Shown: positions 46,638-55,652, counted from the stretch's first letter. The stretch: DNA of 64,000 nucleotides from Fimenecus sp045543095 (GCA_045543095.1 JAZQMC010000002.1:32168-96167); one strand, 5' to 3'. The notes: a model not told the origin generated them from the sequence alone. Numbers and translations are program-made.

Positions 46638-46984
46638 ATCATTGAGCCTCCTCGAAGACCTTTTTCATAAAGTTTACCACAAGATGCAAACATTGTGTCA
46701 GCTGTTGTCATAAGCACAATATCGCGGTCGCGTGCAAGCTCGACTATATTCTCGTCGGGTTGCTTACCACGAACAAACACAATGCAATGCATATCCATCA
46801 TCTCTGCGGTGCGTACTACCTGCGGATTTACAAGTCCCGACAAAAGCATTGCCTGTTCTTTTACATAAGCGAGCACATCGCTCATCATATCACTTCCGCA
46901 AGCAGTTGAAACCTCACGGTCCATAAACTCCTCGCCACAGATTACGGTTGCATTAAGAATTTCTTTAATTTCACAGATTTTCAT
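46634..46984 (-). CDS. DRTGG-domain protein (first copy of the module)
   Basis: A 116-residue protein from the ATG at 46984 after GGAGGGG. MDREVSTACGSDMMSDVLAYV is the DRTGG-domain core, followed by LVNPQVVRTAEMMDM and VFVRGKQPDENIV. It shares the fold but little identity with the 108-residue protein at 44552. As the first gene of the operon it directly follows a good promoter, and its stop overlaps the ATPase gene start. Longer upstream starts lie in the promoter leader and are rejected. Confidence 0.8.
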   Translation of the reverse strand: MKICEIKEILNATVICGEEFMDREVSTACGSDMMSDVLAYVKEQAMLLSGLVNPQVVRTAEMMDMHCIVFVRGKQPDENIVELARDRDIVLMTTADTMFASCGKLYEKGLRGGSMI

Positions 46985-47021
46985 ATTTACCCCTCCGCAT
47001 TGAATGCAGTATATAGAAAAC

Positions 47022-47050
47022 ATTATACACCATTGATATTTTTTTGACAA
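47022..47050 (-). promoter_or_regulatory. Promoter of the hydrogenase-like operon
   Basis: TTGTCA and TATAAT on the minus strand with a 17-bp spacer. Confidence 0.7.
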
Positions 47051-47100
47051 GATTCTATATTGCCGAATTATTATAGGTTTGTTTGGTTAAAATGTCTGCA

Positions 47101-47130
47101 CAAAAAAATGGCGGAACCGAAGTTCCGCCA
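47101..47130 (-). terminator. Terminator of the surface-protein pair
   Basis: TGGCGGAAC / GTTCCGCCA with a CGAA loop and a run of T on the minus strand. Confidence 0.9.
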
Positions 47131-47153
47131 TAAAATTATGTATTCAATTCAAA

Positions 47154-48209
47154 TTAATACTTGATGTCTGAATATACGCCCTTGATTTGAGCTTCACCTG
47201 TACCTGTTGCAGGAGCAACGACAATTTTAAGTGAAAGATTTGCTGCAAATGTGTAAGAGTATTCAAGGTTTGTCATCTTACCGTCAACAACAGTTGCTGT
47301 GAAAACAATACTGCTGTAAACAGCCTGTGATTTAGCTGCATCAACAGAAACCATACCTGCAACCTGCTGCTTAAGTGCTGCGTTAACCTGTTCAAAAGTG
47401 ATGTAGTCATTTGTTGCTTTTGCCATTGCACTATTTTCATCAGGATTTGTGCACTTCTTAATCTGAACCATATACTTGTTGCCTTCAATATTAACACCCT
47501 GAACATCAGCTTCAGTAAGAGTCATAGGCTTAATCATATATTTACCGTCAAATCCTTCGCCCTTGCCGTTTGTAACAGTTGCTTCAACAGGCTGACTAAT
47601 ACCAAGGAAGCCACCTACAACAGAGTCAATGCTTGCATTGGGGTCAATACCATGAATAATGTCATTGAGTTTGTCTGTTGCACTACCAACATCGATATTC
47701 TTTGTGAACTCACCTGTTCTCTTAATCTTGTATGAACCTTTTGCAGCCTTTGCTGTTACATCATTGAAAACCTTGATAACTTCAGCCTTTGAAGGTCCAT
47801 TGTTCTGCTGAGCGTTGTTGTTTGAACTGCTATTGTTGTTTGATGAGCTATTATTGTTTGATGAACTGTTGTTTGATGAATCATTATTAGACGCATCGTT
47901 ATTTGTTGCATCATTATTTGTAGCATCATTGTTTGACGAATCGTTGCTTGATGAATCATCGCCAAACATATTGTCGTCATCGTTTGTATTTACATCGTTG
48001 TTCTGGTCAACAACTGCGTTGTTGTTGCTTCCATCACCACCAACAGCTGCCAATGCGTTATCAGCCTGAGTTTTACCCATAAATACAATACCAACTGTAA
48101 GTGCTGCTGCGAGTACTATAGCCCAGAACTTTGTCCAGTTCTGTGAGCTTTTCTCTTTTTTCATTGCTTTAATTTCAGCCTGTTCAGGCGTTAAAGTTTT
48201 CTTTGCCAT
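47154..48209 (-). CDS. Secreted or anchored low-complexity protein, paralogue 1
   Basis: A 351-residue protein of unknown function. It begins MAKKTLTPEQAEIKAMKKEK, a charged cytosolic tail, then one membrane helix (FWAIVLAAALTVGIVFMG), a long Asn/Ser/Asp linker (about 60-140, repeats of DATNN and SSSNNN), and a C-terminal globular domain (about 145-350) with AAKGSYKI and SIDSVVGGFLGI. The last features recur in the next gene, so both share domain and layout. The linker would reach through the cell wall. It follows its paralogue by 33 bases, sharing one terminator. Confidence 0.75.
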   Translation of the reverse strand: MAKKTLTPEQAEIKAMKKEKSSQNWTKFWAIVLAAALTVGIVFMGKTQADNALAAVGGDGSNNNAVVDQNNDVNTNDDDNMFGDDSSSNDSSNNDATNNDATNNDASNNDSSNNSSSNNNSSSNNNSSSNNNAQQNNGPSKAEVIKVFNDVTAKAAKGSYKIKRTGEFTKNIDVGSATDKLNDIIHGIDPNASIDSVVGGFLGISQPVEATVTNGKGEGFDGKYMIKPMTLTEADVQGVNIEGNKYMVQIKKCTNPDENSAMAKATNDYITFEQVNAALKQQVAGMVSVDAAKSQAVYSSIVFTATVVDGKMTNLEYSYTFAANLSLKIVVAPATGTGEAQIKGVYSDIKY

Positions 48210-48242
48210 TGTTTAAACTCCTTTCGCTCTTTCGTAAAACAA

Positions 48243-49289
48243 TTAGAATGTATAAGTTGTATTAACTTCCATTGAACCTGAACCGTCAATAGAAAGAGCA
48301 ACCTTAAGCTTCATAACTGCATCCGCTTTGTATGACATTGTAAGACTCTTAAGAGTTCCATTCTCAATAGTCGCTACAAACTTGATGTTGTAATAAGAAA
48401 CATTTGCTGAGTTAACTGTGATAGCATCTGTAATGCTTCCGATTGCTGACTTAACCTGTGACTCTGTGATAAAGTCATTAGTAGCCTTATGCATCGCATT
48501 CTTATTATCTTTCTGAGGGTCCTTGATGTTTGCAAGTGTGAAAGTATATACATTACCCTGAACTGACGCATCGGCAATATCGTTTGCTGAAAGATTCATA
48601 GCTTTAAGAAGGTAATCTTTTTCTTCATTTGAAAGGTCAGCCATTGTACCGTCGCTACCATATCTCTGGCCTACACCGTTTGTAACCTTGATTTTCTTTG
48701 TACCGATACCAAGGAAACCACCAACAACACTATCAAGAGAAGCGTTTTCATCAACCGCTGTGATAACACCGTTAAGTACACTTGTTGCATCGCCGCCGAG
48801 CATTTTAACATTAATGCCCTTGCCCTGCTGGTAATTGCAAATTCTTTCCATTTCATAGCTACCCTTTGCAGCCTTTGCTGTTGCTGCATTCATAGCGTCT
48901 GCAACTGTTTTTCTTTCATCAGTACCTGTCTGAGCACCGCCCTGAGAACCGCTGTCACCTGAAGGTGTTGAAGCTGAACCGCTGTCACCTGAAGGTGTTG
49001 AAGCTGAACCACTGTCGCCTGATGGTGTATTTACATCACCTGACGGTGTGTTTGTGTCACCTGAAGGTGCGTTTACGTCGCCACCACTCTGCTGACCGCT
49101 CTGAACACTACCTGATGCTGCAGGTGCAGTTGCAGGTGTGAAAGCGATTATTGCAAGTGAGTAAGCCATTGCGATTGCAAGGAAAAATGCTAATGCTTTT
49201 GTAAATGTTCCAAAGAAGAGCTTTCTTTTTGCTGATTTTTTCTCCAGCTTATTCTGAACTTCTTCGGGTGTTAAAACCTTTTTTGCCAT
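48243..49289 (-). CDS. Secreted or anchored low-complexity protein, paralogue 2
   Basis: A 348-residue paralogue of the next gene. MAKKVLTPEEVQNKLEKKSAK is followed by a membrane helix (ALAFFLAIAMAYSLAIIAF), then a Gly/Ser/Pro/Thr linker with repeated TPSGD units (about 85-125), then the same domain (AAKGSYEMER, SLDSVVGGFLGIG). The ATG at 49289 follows AAAGGGG. DNA of the linker contains near-perfect 30-bp tandem repeats (48953-49030), prone to length change. No sortase motif or known binding module was seen. First gene of the pair. Confidence 0.75.
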   Translation of the reverse strand: MAKKVLTPEEVQNKLEKKSAKRKLFFGTFTKALAFFLAIAMAYSLAIIAFTPATAPAASGSVQSGQQSGGDVNAPSGDTNTPSGDVNTPSGDSGSASTPSGDSGSASTPSGDSGSQGGAQTGTDERKTVADAMNAATAKAAKGSYEMERICNYQQGKGINVKMLGGDATSVLNGVITAVDENASLDSVVGGFLGIGTKKIKVTNGVGQRYGSDGTMADLSNEEKDYLLKAMNLSANDIADASVQGNVYTFTLANIKDPQKDNKNAMHKATNDFITESQVKSAIGSITDAITVNSANVSYYNIKFVATIENGTLKSLTMSYKADAVMKLKVALSIDGSGSMEVNTTYTF

Positions 49290-49332
49290 TTTAGGTTCCC
49301 CTTTCAATGTTATATGTTACATACACACATTT

Positions 49333-49361
49333 AATTTACACCAAAATGAGTAAAATGTCAA
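49333..49361 (-). promoter_or_regulatory. Promoter of the surface-protein pair
   Basis: TTGACA and TAAATT on the minus strand with a 17-bp spacer. Confidence 0.6.
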
Positions 49362-49368
49362 TGAAAAT

Positions 49369-49920
49369 TTATCGATTTTTTAAAATCTTTTGATAAATTG
49401 CACTCATTGGCAATCCTACCACATTAAAATAATCACCGTCAATACCTCTTATGAATTTTGATGCAAGCCCCTGAATCCCATAAGCACCCGCTTTATCGTA
49501 TGGCTCATCAGTATTTATATAGGTATTTATTTCTTCATCGGAGAGATTATAAAACTCAACTCTTGTTTCTTCTGAAAATGTCATTGAAAAGCCGTCTGCT
49601 ATTGCACAAACACCCGTGAATACTGAATGGACTCTGCCCGAAAGCTTTTTAATCATATTATAGGCGTCGTCTTTATCCTTTGGCTTGCCGAGAATTTCAC
49701 CGTCAAGCACCACAACTGTATCTGCACCGAGGACCAATTCATCTTTTTCTCTTTCTACCGCCATTGCCTTTCTCGCCGCAATAAAAACAACTGCATATTC
49801 GGGTTTTGTGCCGTTGGGAATTGTTTCGTCCGCATCTGCTGTACGAACAACAAAGTCGATACCTGCATTTTTCAGAATTTCGCTTCTTCTCGGAGATTTT
49901 GATGCTAAAACAAGTTTCAT
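49369..49920 (-). CDS. maf: Maf-family nucleotide pyrophosphatase
   Basis: House-cleaning nucleoside triphosphate pyrophosphatase associated with septum inhibition, 183 residues. LASKSPRRSEIL is the N-terminal signature, LGADTVVVLDG the metal motif, and EINTYINTDEPYDKAGAYGIQG the C-terminal signature. The YhdE-like residues (dTTP/UTP type) versus YceF type cannot be settled by eye. Its ATG overlaps the Nudix gene stop by four bases; with murD upstream, the three form an operon linking cell-wall synthesis to nucleotide hygiene. Confidence 0.93.
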   Translation of the reverse strand: MKLVLASKSPRRSEILKNAGIDFVVRTADADETIPNGTKPEYAVVFIAARKAMAVEREKDELVLGADTVVVLDGEILGKPKDKDDAYNMIKKLSGRVHSVFTGVCAIADGFSMTFSEETRVEFYNLSDEEINTYINTDEPYDKAGAYGIQGLASKFIRGIDGDYFNVVGLPMSAIYQKILKNR

Positions 49921-50462
49921 ATTTTACCCTCGTTTTTAAGTTGATTGATTTTGAGAATCATTGTCTGGGTTTTACTGTCGGGCAATTCACCGTTCATAAC
50001 CATTTTCACGGCATCCTCAAGTGAAATTTTGTAAACCTCTAAAAATTCATCTTCATCGGGATTTTGTTCACCGAATTCAAGGTCAGTTGCAAGGTACATA
50101 TGAATTATTTCGCTACAATAACCGGGTGTGGGGTAGAGTTTGCCGAGAGAAACATATTTGTTTGCAACTGCACCTGTTTCTTCTTTAAGTTCACGCTTGC
50201 CTGCTTCAAATGGGTCTTCGCCTTTTTCAAGCTTACCCGCAGGAAGTTCAGTAACGATTTCCATATATGGATAACGGAATTGCTTTACAAAATAGAGATT
50301 ATATTCATCATCAAGTGGTGCTACGCAAACTCCGCCATTATGCTCAACGATTTCTCTTTTTGCAGTTGTACCGTTTGGAAGAAGTGCATCATCAACACGA
50401 AGATTTACGATTTTACCTTCGAATTCATATTTATAGCTTATTTGTTTTTCTGTTAAATCCAT
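49917..50462 (-). CDS. Nudix hydrolase, ADP-ribose pyrophosphatase type
   Basis: Hydrolyses ADP-ribose or related nucleoside diphosphates, 181 residues. The Nudix box GKLEKGEDPFEAGKREL followed by KEETGA matches GX5EX7REUXEEXGU. The N-terminal VVEHNGGVCVAPLDDEYNLY and the YPTPGYCSEI loop are typical of NudF/YqkG. The ATG at 50462 follows GGAGTG; an open frame upstream overlaps murD and lacks a site. It sits between murD and maf in one transcription unit. Confidence 0.92.
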   Translation of the reverse strand: MDLTEKQISYKYEFEGKIVNLRVDDALLPNGTTAKREIVEHNGGVCVAPLDDEYNLYFVKQFRYPYMEIVTELPAGKLEKGEDPFEAGKRELKEETGAVANKYVSLGKLYPTPGYCSEIIHMYLATDLEFGEQNPDEDEFLEVYKISLEDAVKMVMNGELPDSKTQTMILKINQLKNEGKI

Positions 50463-50466
50463 AAGT

Positions 50467-51756
50467 TCACACTCCGTATTTCTTAACAAGTTCTTTATAA
50501 TGTCTGCCTTTTTCCTCAAAGTTTTTATACTCGTTATAGCTTGATGCAGCGGGGGACAAAATACAAACACCGTCTTTTTTTGTGTTTTCGTAAGCAGATT
50601 TTACTGCTTCTTCAAGATTTTCGGCTTTAATAAGATTTTTCTTTGTGCCATTTTCACGCATCATATCAATAATCTTGTGACCCGTTGTTTTTGTACCGAT
50701 AATCACATCAAGATTACTGTTTTCAAGGTCAACTGCGAAATCTGTGTAGTCAATTCCTCTGTCCTTACCGCCGATAATGAGAGTGTTTGCCTTAATTGCA
50801 TTGACAGCACACATAACAGCGTGTGGAATTGTGGCAATACAATCGTTATAAAATGTTATACCATTATGTATACCAATGTTTTCCATTCTGTGTTCAATGC
50901 CTTCAAAGTCATCAATGGCTTTTTTTGCATTTTCAGCAGTTACGCCAAATTTTGATGCAGCAGTAAAGGCATAAAGCACATCGTGGCGGTTATGCTCACC
51001 TGCCAGATGGATATTTTTGATTTCAAAAGGAAGAAAATCGTCTTTTTTAACTGCGATTGCATTTGATTTTACTGTGTTCAAATCAAGATATGGATTAAGC
51101 CCTTGTGTACCGTTATATATAAAGGTATTATTTTCATTCTGATGGCGGACAATATTGAGCTTTGCGTTTACATATCCTGTCATTCCGCCCTTGTAATGTT
51201 CAAGGTGTTCTTCATAAATATTTGTAAGAATTGAAACATCGGGGGAGTTTCTTGTGAATTCAAGTTGATGTGATGACATTTCAATAACTGCAATTTTGTC
51301 TTCCGTCATTTCCTCGATATAGTCAAGAACAGGAAGTCCCATATTGCCCATAAGTTCACAATCCACACCACCTGCACAAAGCATTTTGTATGTCAAAGTT
51401 GAAGTAGTGGTCTTACCCTTTGAGCCTGTTACACCAATCTTTTTGCAAGGTGCATATTTTAAAAATAAATCTGTCTGACAAGTTACATAAGTATTTTCGG
51501 GAACGTCCACATTTACGAAAGAAATACCGGGACTCTTCATAACAACATCGAAATTGCCGATATGAGAAAGATAATCCTCGCCACAGTAATATTCCACATT
51601 ATTATCGTCGATTTTTTGCTCTTTGCCGTCACCGATTGCAAGTAACTTTTCGGGAAGATACTTCCTTATATAATTATATGTGCTTCTTCCCTCTCTGCCA
51701 AAGCCGAGAATAAGCACTTTTTTATCCTTTAAAAACTCAATAATTGGGGGGAACAT
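50467..51756 (-). CDS. murD: UDP-N-acetylmuramoyl-L-alanine--D-glutamate ligase
   Basis: Adds D-glutamate to UDP-MurNAc-L-Ala in peptidoglycan precursor synthesis, 429 residues. GVTGSKGKTTTSTL is the ATP loop, the middle domain carries EMSSHQLEFT and NIYEEHLEHYKG, and the C-terminal domain starts at HRMENIGIHNGITFYNDC with IIGGKDRGIDY. All three Mur ligase domains are present in normal lengths. The neighbouring mur genes (dcw cluster) are not here; it leads a murD-nudix-maf operon instead. Confidence 0.95.
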   Translation of the reverse strand: MFPPIIEFLKDKKVLILGFGREGRSTYNYIRKYLPEKLLAIGDGKEQKIDDNNVEYYCGEDYLSHIGNFDVVMKSPGISFVNVDVPENTYVTCQTDLFLKYAPCKKIGVTGSKGKTTTSTLTYKMLCAGGVDCELMGNMGLPVLDYIEEMTEDKIAVIEMSSHQLEFTRNSPDVSILTNIYEEHLEHYKGGMTGYVNAKLNIVRHQNENNTFIYNGTQGLNPYLDLNTVKSNAIAVKKDDFLPFEIKNIHLAGEHNRHDVLYAFTAASKFGVTAENAKKAIDDFEGIEHRMENIGIHNGITFYNDCIATIPHAVMCAVNAIKANTLIIGGKDRGIDYTDFAVDLENSNLDVIIGTKTTGHKIIDMMRENGTKKNLIKAENLEEAVKSAYENTKKDGVCILSPAASSYNEYKNFEEKGRHYKELVKKYGV

Positions 51757-51789
51757 TTATAAATCACTCCTATAAACGCATATATAAGA

Positions 51790-51818
51790 ATTATACAATT
51801 TAAAAATTGAAAAATCAA
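51790..51818 (-). promoter_or_regulatory. Promoter of the murD operon
   Basis: TTGATT and TATAAT on the minus strand with a 17-bp spacer. Confidence 0.65.
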
Positions 51819-51870
51819 CAGAAAAAGGACATATAGAGCTTTTCACAAACATAAAAATAAGGTCACAATC

Positions 51871-52118
51871 AAATTGGGAGTTTGTCTATCTCAATTCGTA
51901 ATGCATAATGCGTAATTCGTAATTAAGGGTCTGCGACGCGATTTTATATTATAACCAATATGGTCGATTGTAGGGGAGGACGACTCGGCGTCCCATTTGT
52001 AGTTTAATTGCACGCTTTGGAATGGGCTGCCGTGGTCGTCAGCCCCTACAATGTTTGATAGCCATTTTTAACGAGATATAAAAATCAAAAGAGTTAGACA
52101 AACTTAAATTTATCTAAC
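51871..52118. repeat. Composite repeat element with conserved borders, copy C
   Basis: Left border AAATTGGGAGTTTGTCTATC and right border GTTAGACAAACTTAAATTT are mutual inverted repeats and match the borders of copies A and B. The cargo is different: a motif GGGTCTGCGACGCG shared with 59110, and an inverted repeat ATTGTAGGGG...CCCCTACAAT around GACGACTCGGCGTCCC. No open frame is convincing in this 421-bp gap. Confidence 0.7.
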
Positions 52119-52122
52119 AACG

Positions 52123-52157
52123 CAAAAAAGGACAAGCTAAAAAAATTAGCCTGTCCT
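52123..52157 (-). terminator. Terminator of ilvE
   Basis: AGGACAAGCTAA / TTAGCCTGTCCT (one mismatch), with TTTTTTG on the minus strand. Confidence 0.85.
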
Positions 52158-52177
52158 TAATTTCCTATTGTTTATAA

Positions 52178-53242
52178 TTAGTCAACTTTTACTGTCCAGC
52201 CGAATGTATCTTCGATTTTACCGTACTGGATACCTGTAAGAGTATCATAAAGTTTCTGTGTGAGTTCGCCGATTTCAAAATTGTTGATTTCAACAACATC
52301 GTCCTTATATCTTAATGAACCAACAGGTGAGATAACTGCTGCAGTACCTGTACCGAATACTTCTTCAAGAGTTCCGTTCTTGCCTGCTTCCATAACAGTA
52401 TCAATAGCAAGCTTGCCTTCATTAACCTTGTATCCCCAATTTTTGAGAACCTCAATACAACTCATTCTTGTGATACCCGGAAGAACTGTGCCCGAAGTTG
52501 CTGCAGTATAAATCTCGCCGTTGAGCTTGAACATAATGTTCATAGCACCAACTTCTTCAACATATTTTCTTTCAACGCCATCAAGCCAGAGAACCTGTGA
52601 ATAACCAAGTTTATGTGCTTTTTCACCTGCTGCCATAGAAGCTGCATAGTTACCACCGCATTTGATAGCACCTGTACCGCCGGGACAAGCACGAACAAAT
52701 TCTTCTTCAACATAAATCTTAACCGGATTAAGACCTTCTGCATAGTAAGCACCGGATGGTGAGCAGATAATGATGAACTGATATTTTGCTGATGCCTTAA
52801 CACCTAAAACAGGCTCAGTTGCGATTGTAAACGGTCTGATATAAAGGCTTGTATCGGGCTCTGACGGCACCCAATCCTTATCAACTGAAACAAGTGCTTT
52901 AACTGCATCTACGAAATCAGCAACAGAAATCTGTGGGATACAGAGTCTGTCATGTGTTGACTGCATTCTTTCTGCATTTTTGTCAGGACGGAAAAGCTGA
53001 ACATTACCGTCTGCCATACGATATGCTTTAAGTCCCTCAAAGCATTCCTGAGCATAGTGAAAAACAAGTGCTGACGGGTCAAGTGCGATTGGCTGATATG
53101 GTACAACTCTTGCGTCGTGCCAACCCATACCCTCATCATAATCCATAATAAACATATGGTCCGTGAAAATATGACCGAAGCCTAAGTTTTTCCAGTCGGG
53201 TTTTGCTTTAGGGGTAGTAGTTTTTTCAATTCTGATTTGCAT
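52178..53242 (-). CDS. ilvE: Branched-chain amino acid aminotransferase
   Basis: PLP class IV transaminase for the last step of Leu, Ile and Val synthesis, 354 residues, the longer Firmicutes/eukaryote-like form. FHYAQECFEGLKAYR is the N-terminal signature, the PLP lysine lies in GGTGAIKCGGNYAAS (K in AIKCGGN), and EVGAMNIMFKL and TGIQYGKIEDTFGW follow. It complements leuA-leuB elsewhere in the window. It lies 44 bases after the sugar dehydratase gene, perhaps in one transcript, though no functional link is apparent. Confidence 0.94.
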   Translation of the reverse strand: MQIRIEKTTTPKAKPDWKNLGFGHIFTDHMFIMDYDEGMGWHDARVVPYQPIALDPSALVFHYAQECFEGLKAYRMADGNVQLFRPDKNAERMQSTHDRLCIPQISVADFVDAVKALVSVDKDWVPSEPDTSLYIRPFTIATEPVLGVKASAKYQFIIICSPSGAYYAEGLNPVKIYVEEEFVRACPGGTGAIKCGGNYAASMAAGEKAHKLGYSQVLWLDGVERKYVEEVGAMNIMFKLNGEIYTAATSGTVLPGITRMSCIEVLKNWGYKVNEGKLAIDTVMEAGKNGTLEEVFGTGTAAVISPVGSLRYKDDVVEINNFEIGELTQKLYDTLTGIQYGKIEDTFGWTVKVD

Positions 53243-53285
53243 TTGTGAACATCTCCAATGTATTTGCTAAAAGTTTTGCCAGATT

Positions 53286-55166
53286 TTATTTGCCACGATA
53301 GTTTGGTACGAGGCGTTTTAAATATGCACGAACATCTTCGGGTTGTAATTCTGCGATAGCCTTAATATCCTTTTCAAGCTGTTCGTCATCAATTTCGAGT
53401 GGTTTAGTAACGAAAATCTTATCATTACCTGTTTTCTTTCTTTCATCAAGCTCTTCTTCAAGAGAAAGCTCTTCATAAAGCTTTTCGCCGGGGCGAAGAC
53501 CTGTGAACTGAATTTCAATATCCTTGTATGGCTCAAAGCCTGAAAGTCTGATAAGGTTTTCTGCAAGAGAAACAATCTTAACAGGCTCGCCCATATCAAG
53601 AACAAAGATTTCGCCACCCTTTGCAAGACCACCTGCCTGAACAACCAACTGGCTTGCTTCGGGAATTGTCATAAAGTATCTTGTAATGTCGGGGTGAGTA
53701 ACCGTAATTGGTCCGCCCTGTTCGAGCTGTTCTTTGAAAATCGGAATAACGCTACCATTTGAGCCGAGAACGTTACCAAAGCGAACTGCTGCAAACTTTG
53801 TACCCTTTGAAATCTTGCTGAAATGCTGAACAACGATTTCACATACACGTTTTGTTGCACCCATTACATTTGTTGGGTTAACAGCCTTGTCCGTTGAAAG
53901 AAGAACAAAATTCTTAACGCCGTATTCGTTAGCACAGAATGCTGTGTTATATGTACCAAGAATGTTATTCTTAACTGCTTCATAAGGACTATCTTCCATC
54001 AAAGGCACGTGCTTGTGAGCAGCAGCATGGAATACTGATGACGGATGGAATTCCTCAAAAATCTCTTTAAGTCTGCGAAGTTCACGAACAGAACCTATAC
54101 GGATTTCAATTTGAGGTGCACCGTGGTACTGTCTGTCAAGTGAATTCTTGAGCGTAAATGCATTGTTTTCGTAAATATCAAAAATAATGATTTTTTCAGG
54201 GTTATATCTTGCAATCTGACGGCAAAGCTCACTACCGATTGAACCGCCACCGCCTGTTACAAGAACAGTTTCGCCTGTAACATACTTACAAACATCGGGG
54301 TCAAGCTTAACCTCGGGACGTGAAAGAAGGTCGAGAACATCAACTTTCTTAATCTTATCCACTTCCACCTTACCCTCTGCACCAAGCTCGTCAATATTAG
54401 GTGCTCTTTTAAGAGTACAGCCTGTTGACATTGCAATTTCGAAAATCTCTTTTCTTCTTTCAGGTGTAGCAGTTGGAATACAATAGATAATTTCGTTTAC
54501 ATCGTATTTCTTAACAAGGGCAGGAATATCAGCAATCTTGCCTGCAACAGGAACACCACGTACTCTCATATTTTTCTTTGCAACGTCGTCGTCAGCAATT
54601 ACAACAGGAGTACCTGATTTATATCCTGTAAGGCCCATCTCAAAAAGAACGGAGTTACCCATATCCCCTGCACCAATAATCATAATGCGTTTATTGGCAT
54701 CTTTTCTTCTGCGTTTTGAGTCTAATTTCAAAGCACTGTATGACTTATATAATGTTCTAATGCCAACAGAGAAGAAGCAAATAAACATAAAGGCATCAAC
54801 ATAAACAGCAATCGGCATTGTCTGGAAAATCTTTTCTATGTTTGATGCAATACATATTTTCATACCAACATAATCACAAATCCAGCACAAAGCTGTTCCA
54901 ACACCTGCACTGATAATCGCATTTATCATTTCATAGAAGCCCATATACTTCCACATATTGCTATAAAGTCTGCGTATAAGGAACAAAGCAATATAAATAA
55001 TGGTTACAAACACTATTCTTCTTGAAAGGAAAACAAAAATATCCCAATCAAATGAGAATTGTCTGTGCAAAAACATTGACAAATAGTAAGCACCGTTCAC
55101 AACTAAAATGTCAAGTATAAATAAAAGGATTTGATGCGGTTTTATGATTTCATATAACTTTTTCAA
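53286..55166 (-). CDS. CapD/PglF-like membrane nucleoside-diphosphate sugar 4,6-dehydratase
   Basis: A 626-residue membrane enzyme that likely converts UDP-GlcNAc to a 4-keto-6-deoxy sugar for surface polysaccharide. Four N-terminal TM segments (to about 135) are followed by a Rossmann domain (IMIIGAGDMGNSVLFEMG) and then the catalytic SDR domain (VLVTGGGGSIGSELCRQIA). The active site reads LLSTDKAVNPTNVMGATKR, in which Met replaces the usual Tyr of YxxxK, as in PglF-type dehydratases. TTG is the start after GAGGTG. No other capsule genes adjoin, but GtrA and acyltransferase genes are in the window. Confidence 0.92.
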   Translation of the reverse strand: MKKLYEIIKPHQILLFILDILVVNGAYYLSMFLHRQFSFDWDIFVFLSRRIVFVTIIYIALFLIRRLYSNMWKYMGFYEMINAIISAGVGTALCWICDYVGMKICIASNIEKIFQTMPIAVYVDAFMFICFFSVGIRTLYKSYSALKLDSKRRRKDANKRIMIIGAGDMGNSVLFEMGLTGYKSGTPVVIADDDVAKKNMRVRGVPVAGKIADIPALVKKYDVNEIIYCIPTATPERRKEIFEIAMSTGCTLKRAPNIDELGAEGKVEVDKIKKVDVLDLLSRPEVKLDPDVCKYVTGETVLVTGGGGSIGSELCRQIARYNPEKIIIFDIYENNAFTLKNSLDRQYHGAPQIEIRIGSVRELRRLKEIFEEFHPSSVFHAAAHKHVPLMEDSPYEAVKNNILGTYNTAFCANEYGVKNFVLLSTDKAVNPTNVMGATKRVCEIVVQHFSKISKGTKFAAVRFGNVLGSNGSVIPIFKEQLEQGGPITVTHPDITRYFMTIPEASQLVVQAGGLAKGGEIFVLDMGEPVKIVSLAENLIRLSGFEPYKDIEIQFTGLRPGEKLYEELSLEEELDERKKTGNDKIFVTKPLEIDDEQLEKDIKAIAELQPEDVRAYLKRLVPNYRGK

Positions 55167-55203
55167 ACTAACACCTCATATACTTATTATATTTCAATTT
55201 AAT

Positions 55204-55232
55204 ATTTTACTCCTATTGTGCGACATTGTCAA
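55204..55232 (-). promoter_or_regulatory. Promoter of the dehydratase gene
   Basis: Consensus TTGACA and TAAAAT on the minus strand with a 17-bp spacer. Confidence 0.72.
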
Positions 55233-55336
55233 TGGAATGTGTTGAAAATAGTATGGAGAAACTTTCTTTTTTGCCTTTACAATATGCAATACAAATGGTA
55301 AAATTAAACACAGAATAGAAAAAGGATGTGCATTTT

Positions 55337-55651
55337 GTGATTGGACTCGGAAAATGGACAGGCGATATTGAAACATCCGTAATCAGCGGTAATGCAATCG
55401 TTGAAATTACCGATAACAACGGTGAATATGATTTTTCAGTTACTGTCCCCTCTTTAAAAAAGCTTCCCAATTTCAGAGTTTATGATATTAAAGAAAACGG
55501 CAACCAGCTATCCGGCAAAGCAGAAATTGACCTTATGGGGAAAATGAAGGTTGATGTGTGTGTTGAAATTAACGGTGACACATTCACAGGATATATTAAA
55601 GTGCCATTCTTGGGCAAAATTGAAATAAAAAACGGAAGAAAAATCGGATAA
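55337..55651 (+). CDS. Hypothetical 104-residue beta-rich protein
   Basis: A small soluble protein, probably all-beta: alternating hydrophobic strands such as GNAIVEITDN, DFSVTVPSL, KMKVDVCVEI and GYIKVPFLGKIEI. GTG at 55337 is taken as start because AAAGGA is ten bases upstream; a GTG three codons earlier is too close to that site. I know no function; it resembles small conserved clostridial proteins that look like a lipocalin- or SRPBCC-like strand set, but that is impression only. Its stop overlaps almost directly with the rlmD start, so they are coupled. Confidence 0.65.
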   Translation: MIGLGKWTGDIETSVISGNAIVEITDNNGEYDFSVTVPSLKKLPNFRVYDIKENGNQLSGKAEIDLMGKMKVDVCVEINGDTFTGYIKVPFLGKIEIKNGRKIG

Positions 55652-55652
55652 T

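Noticed and set aside
47800..47960. Tandem-repeat DNA that might be a CRISPR array
   Set aside because: It is the in-frame Asn/Ser/Asp stalk of a protein; units are short, degenerate and without unique spacers. No cas genes are present.
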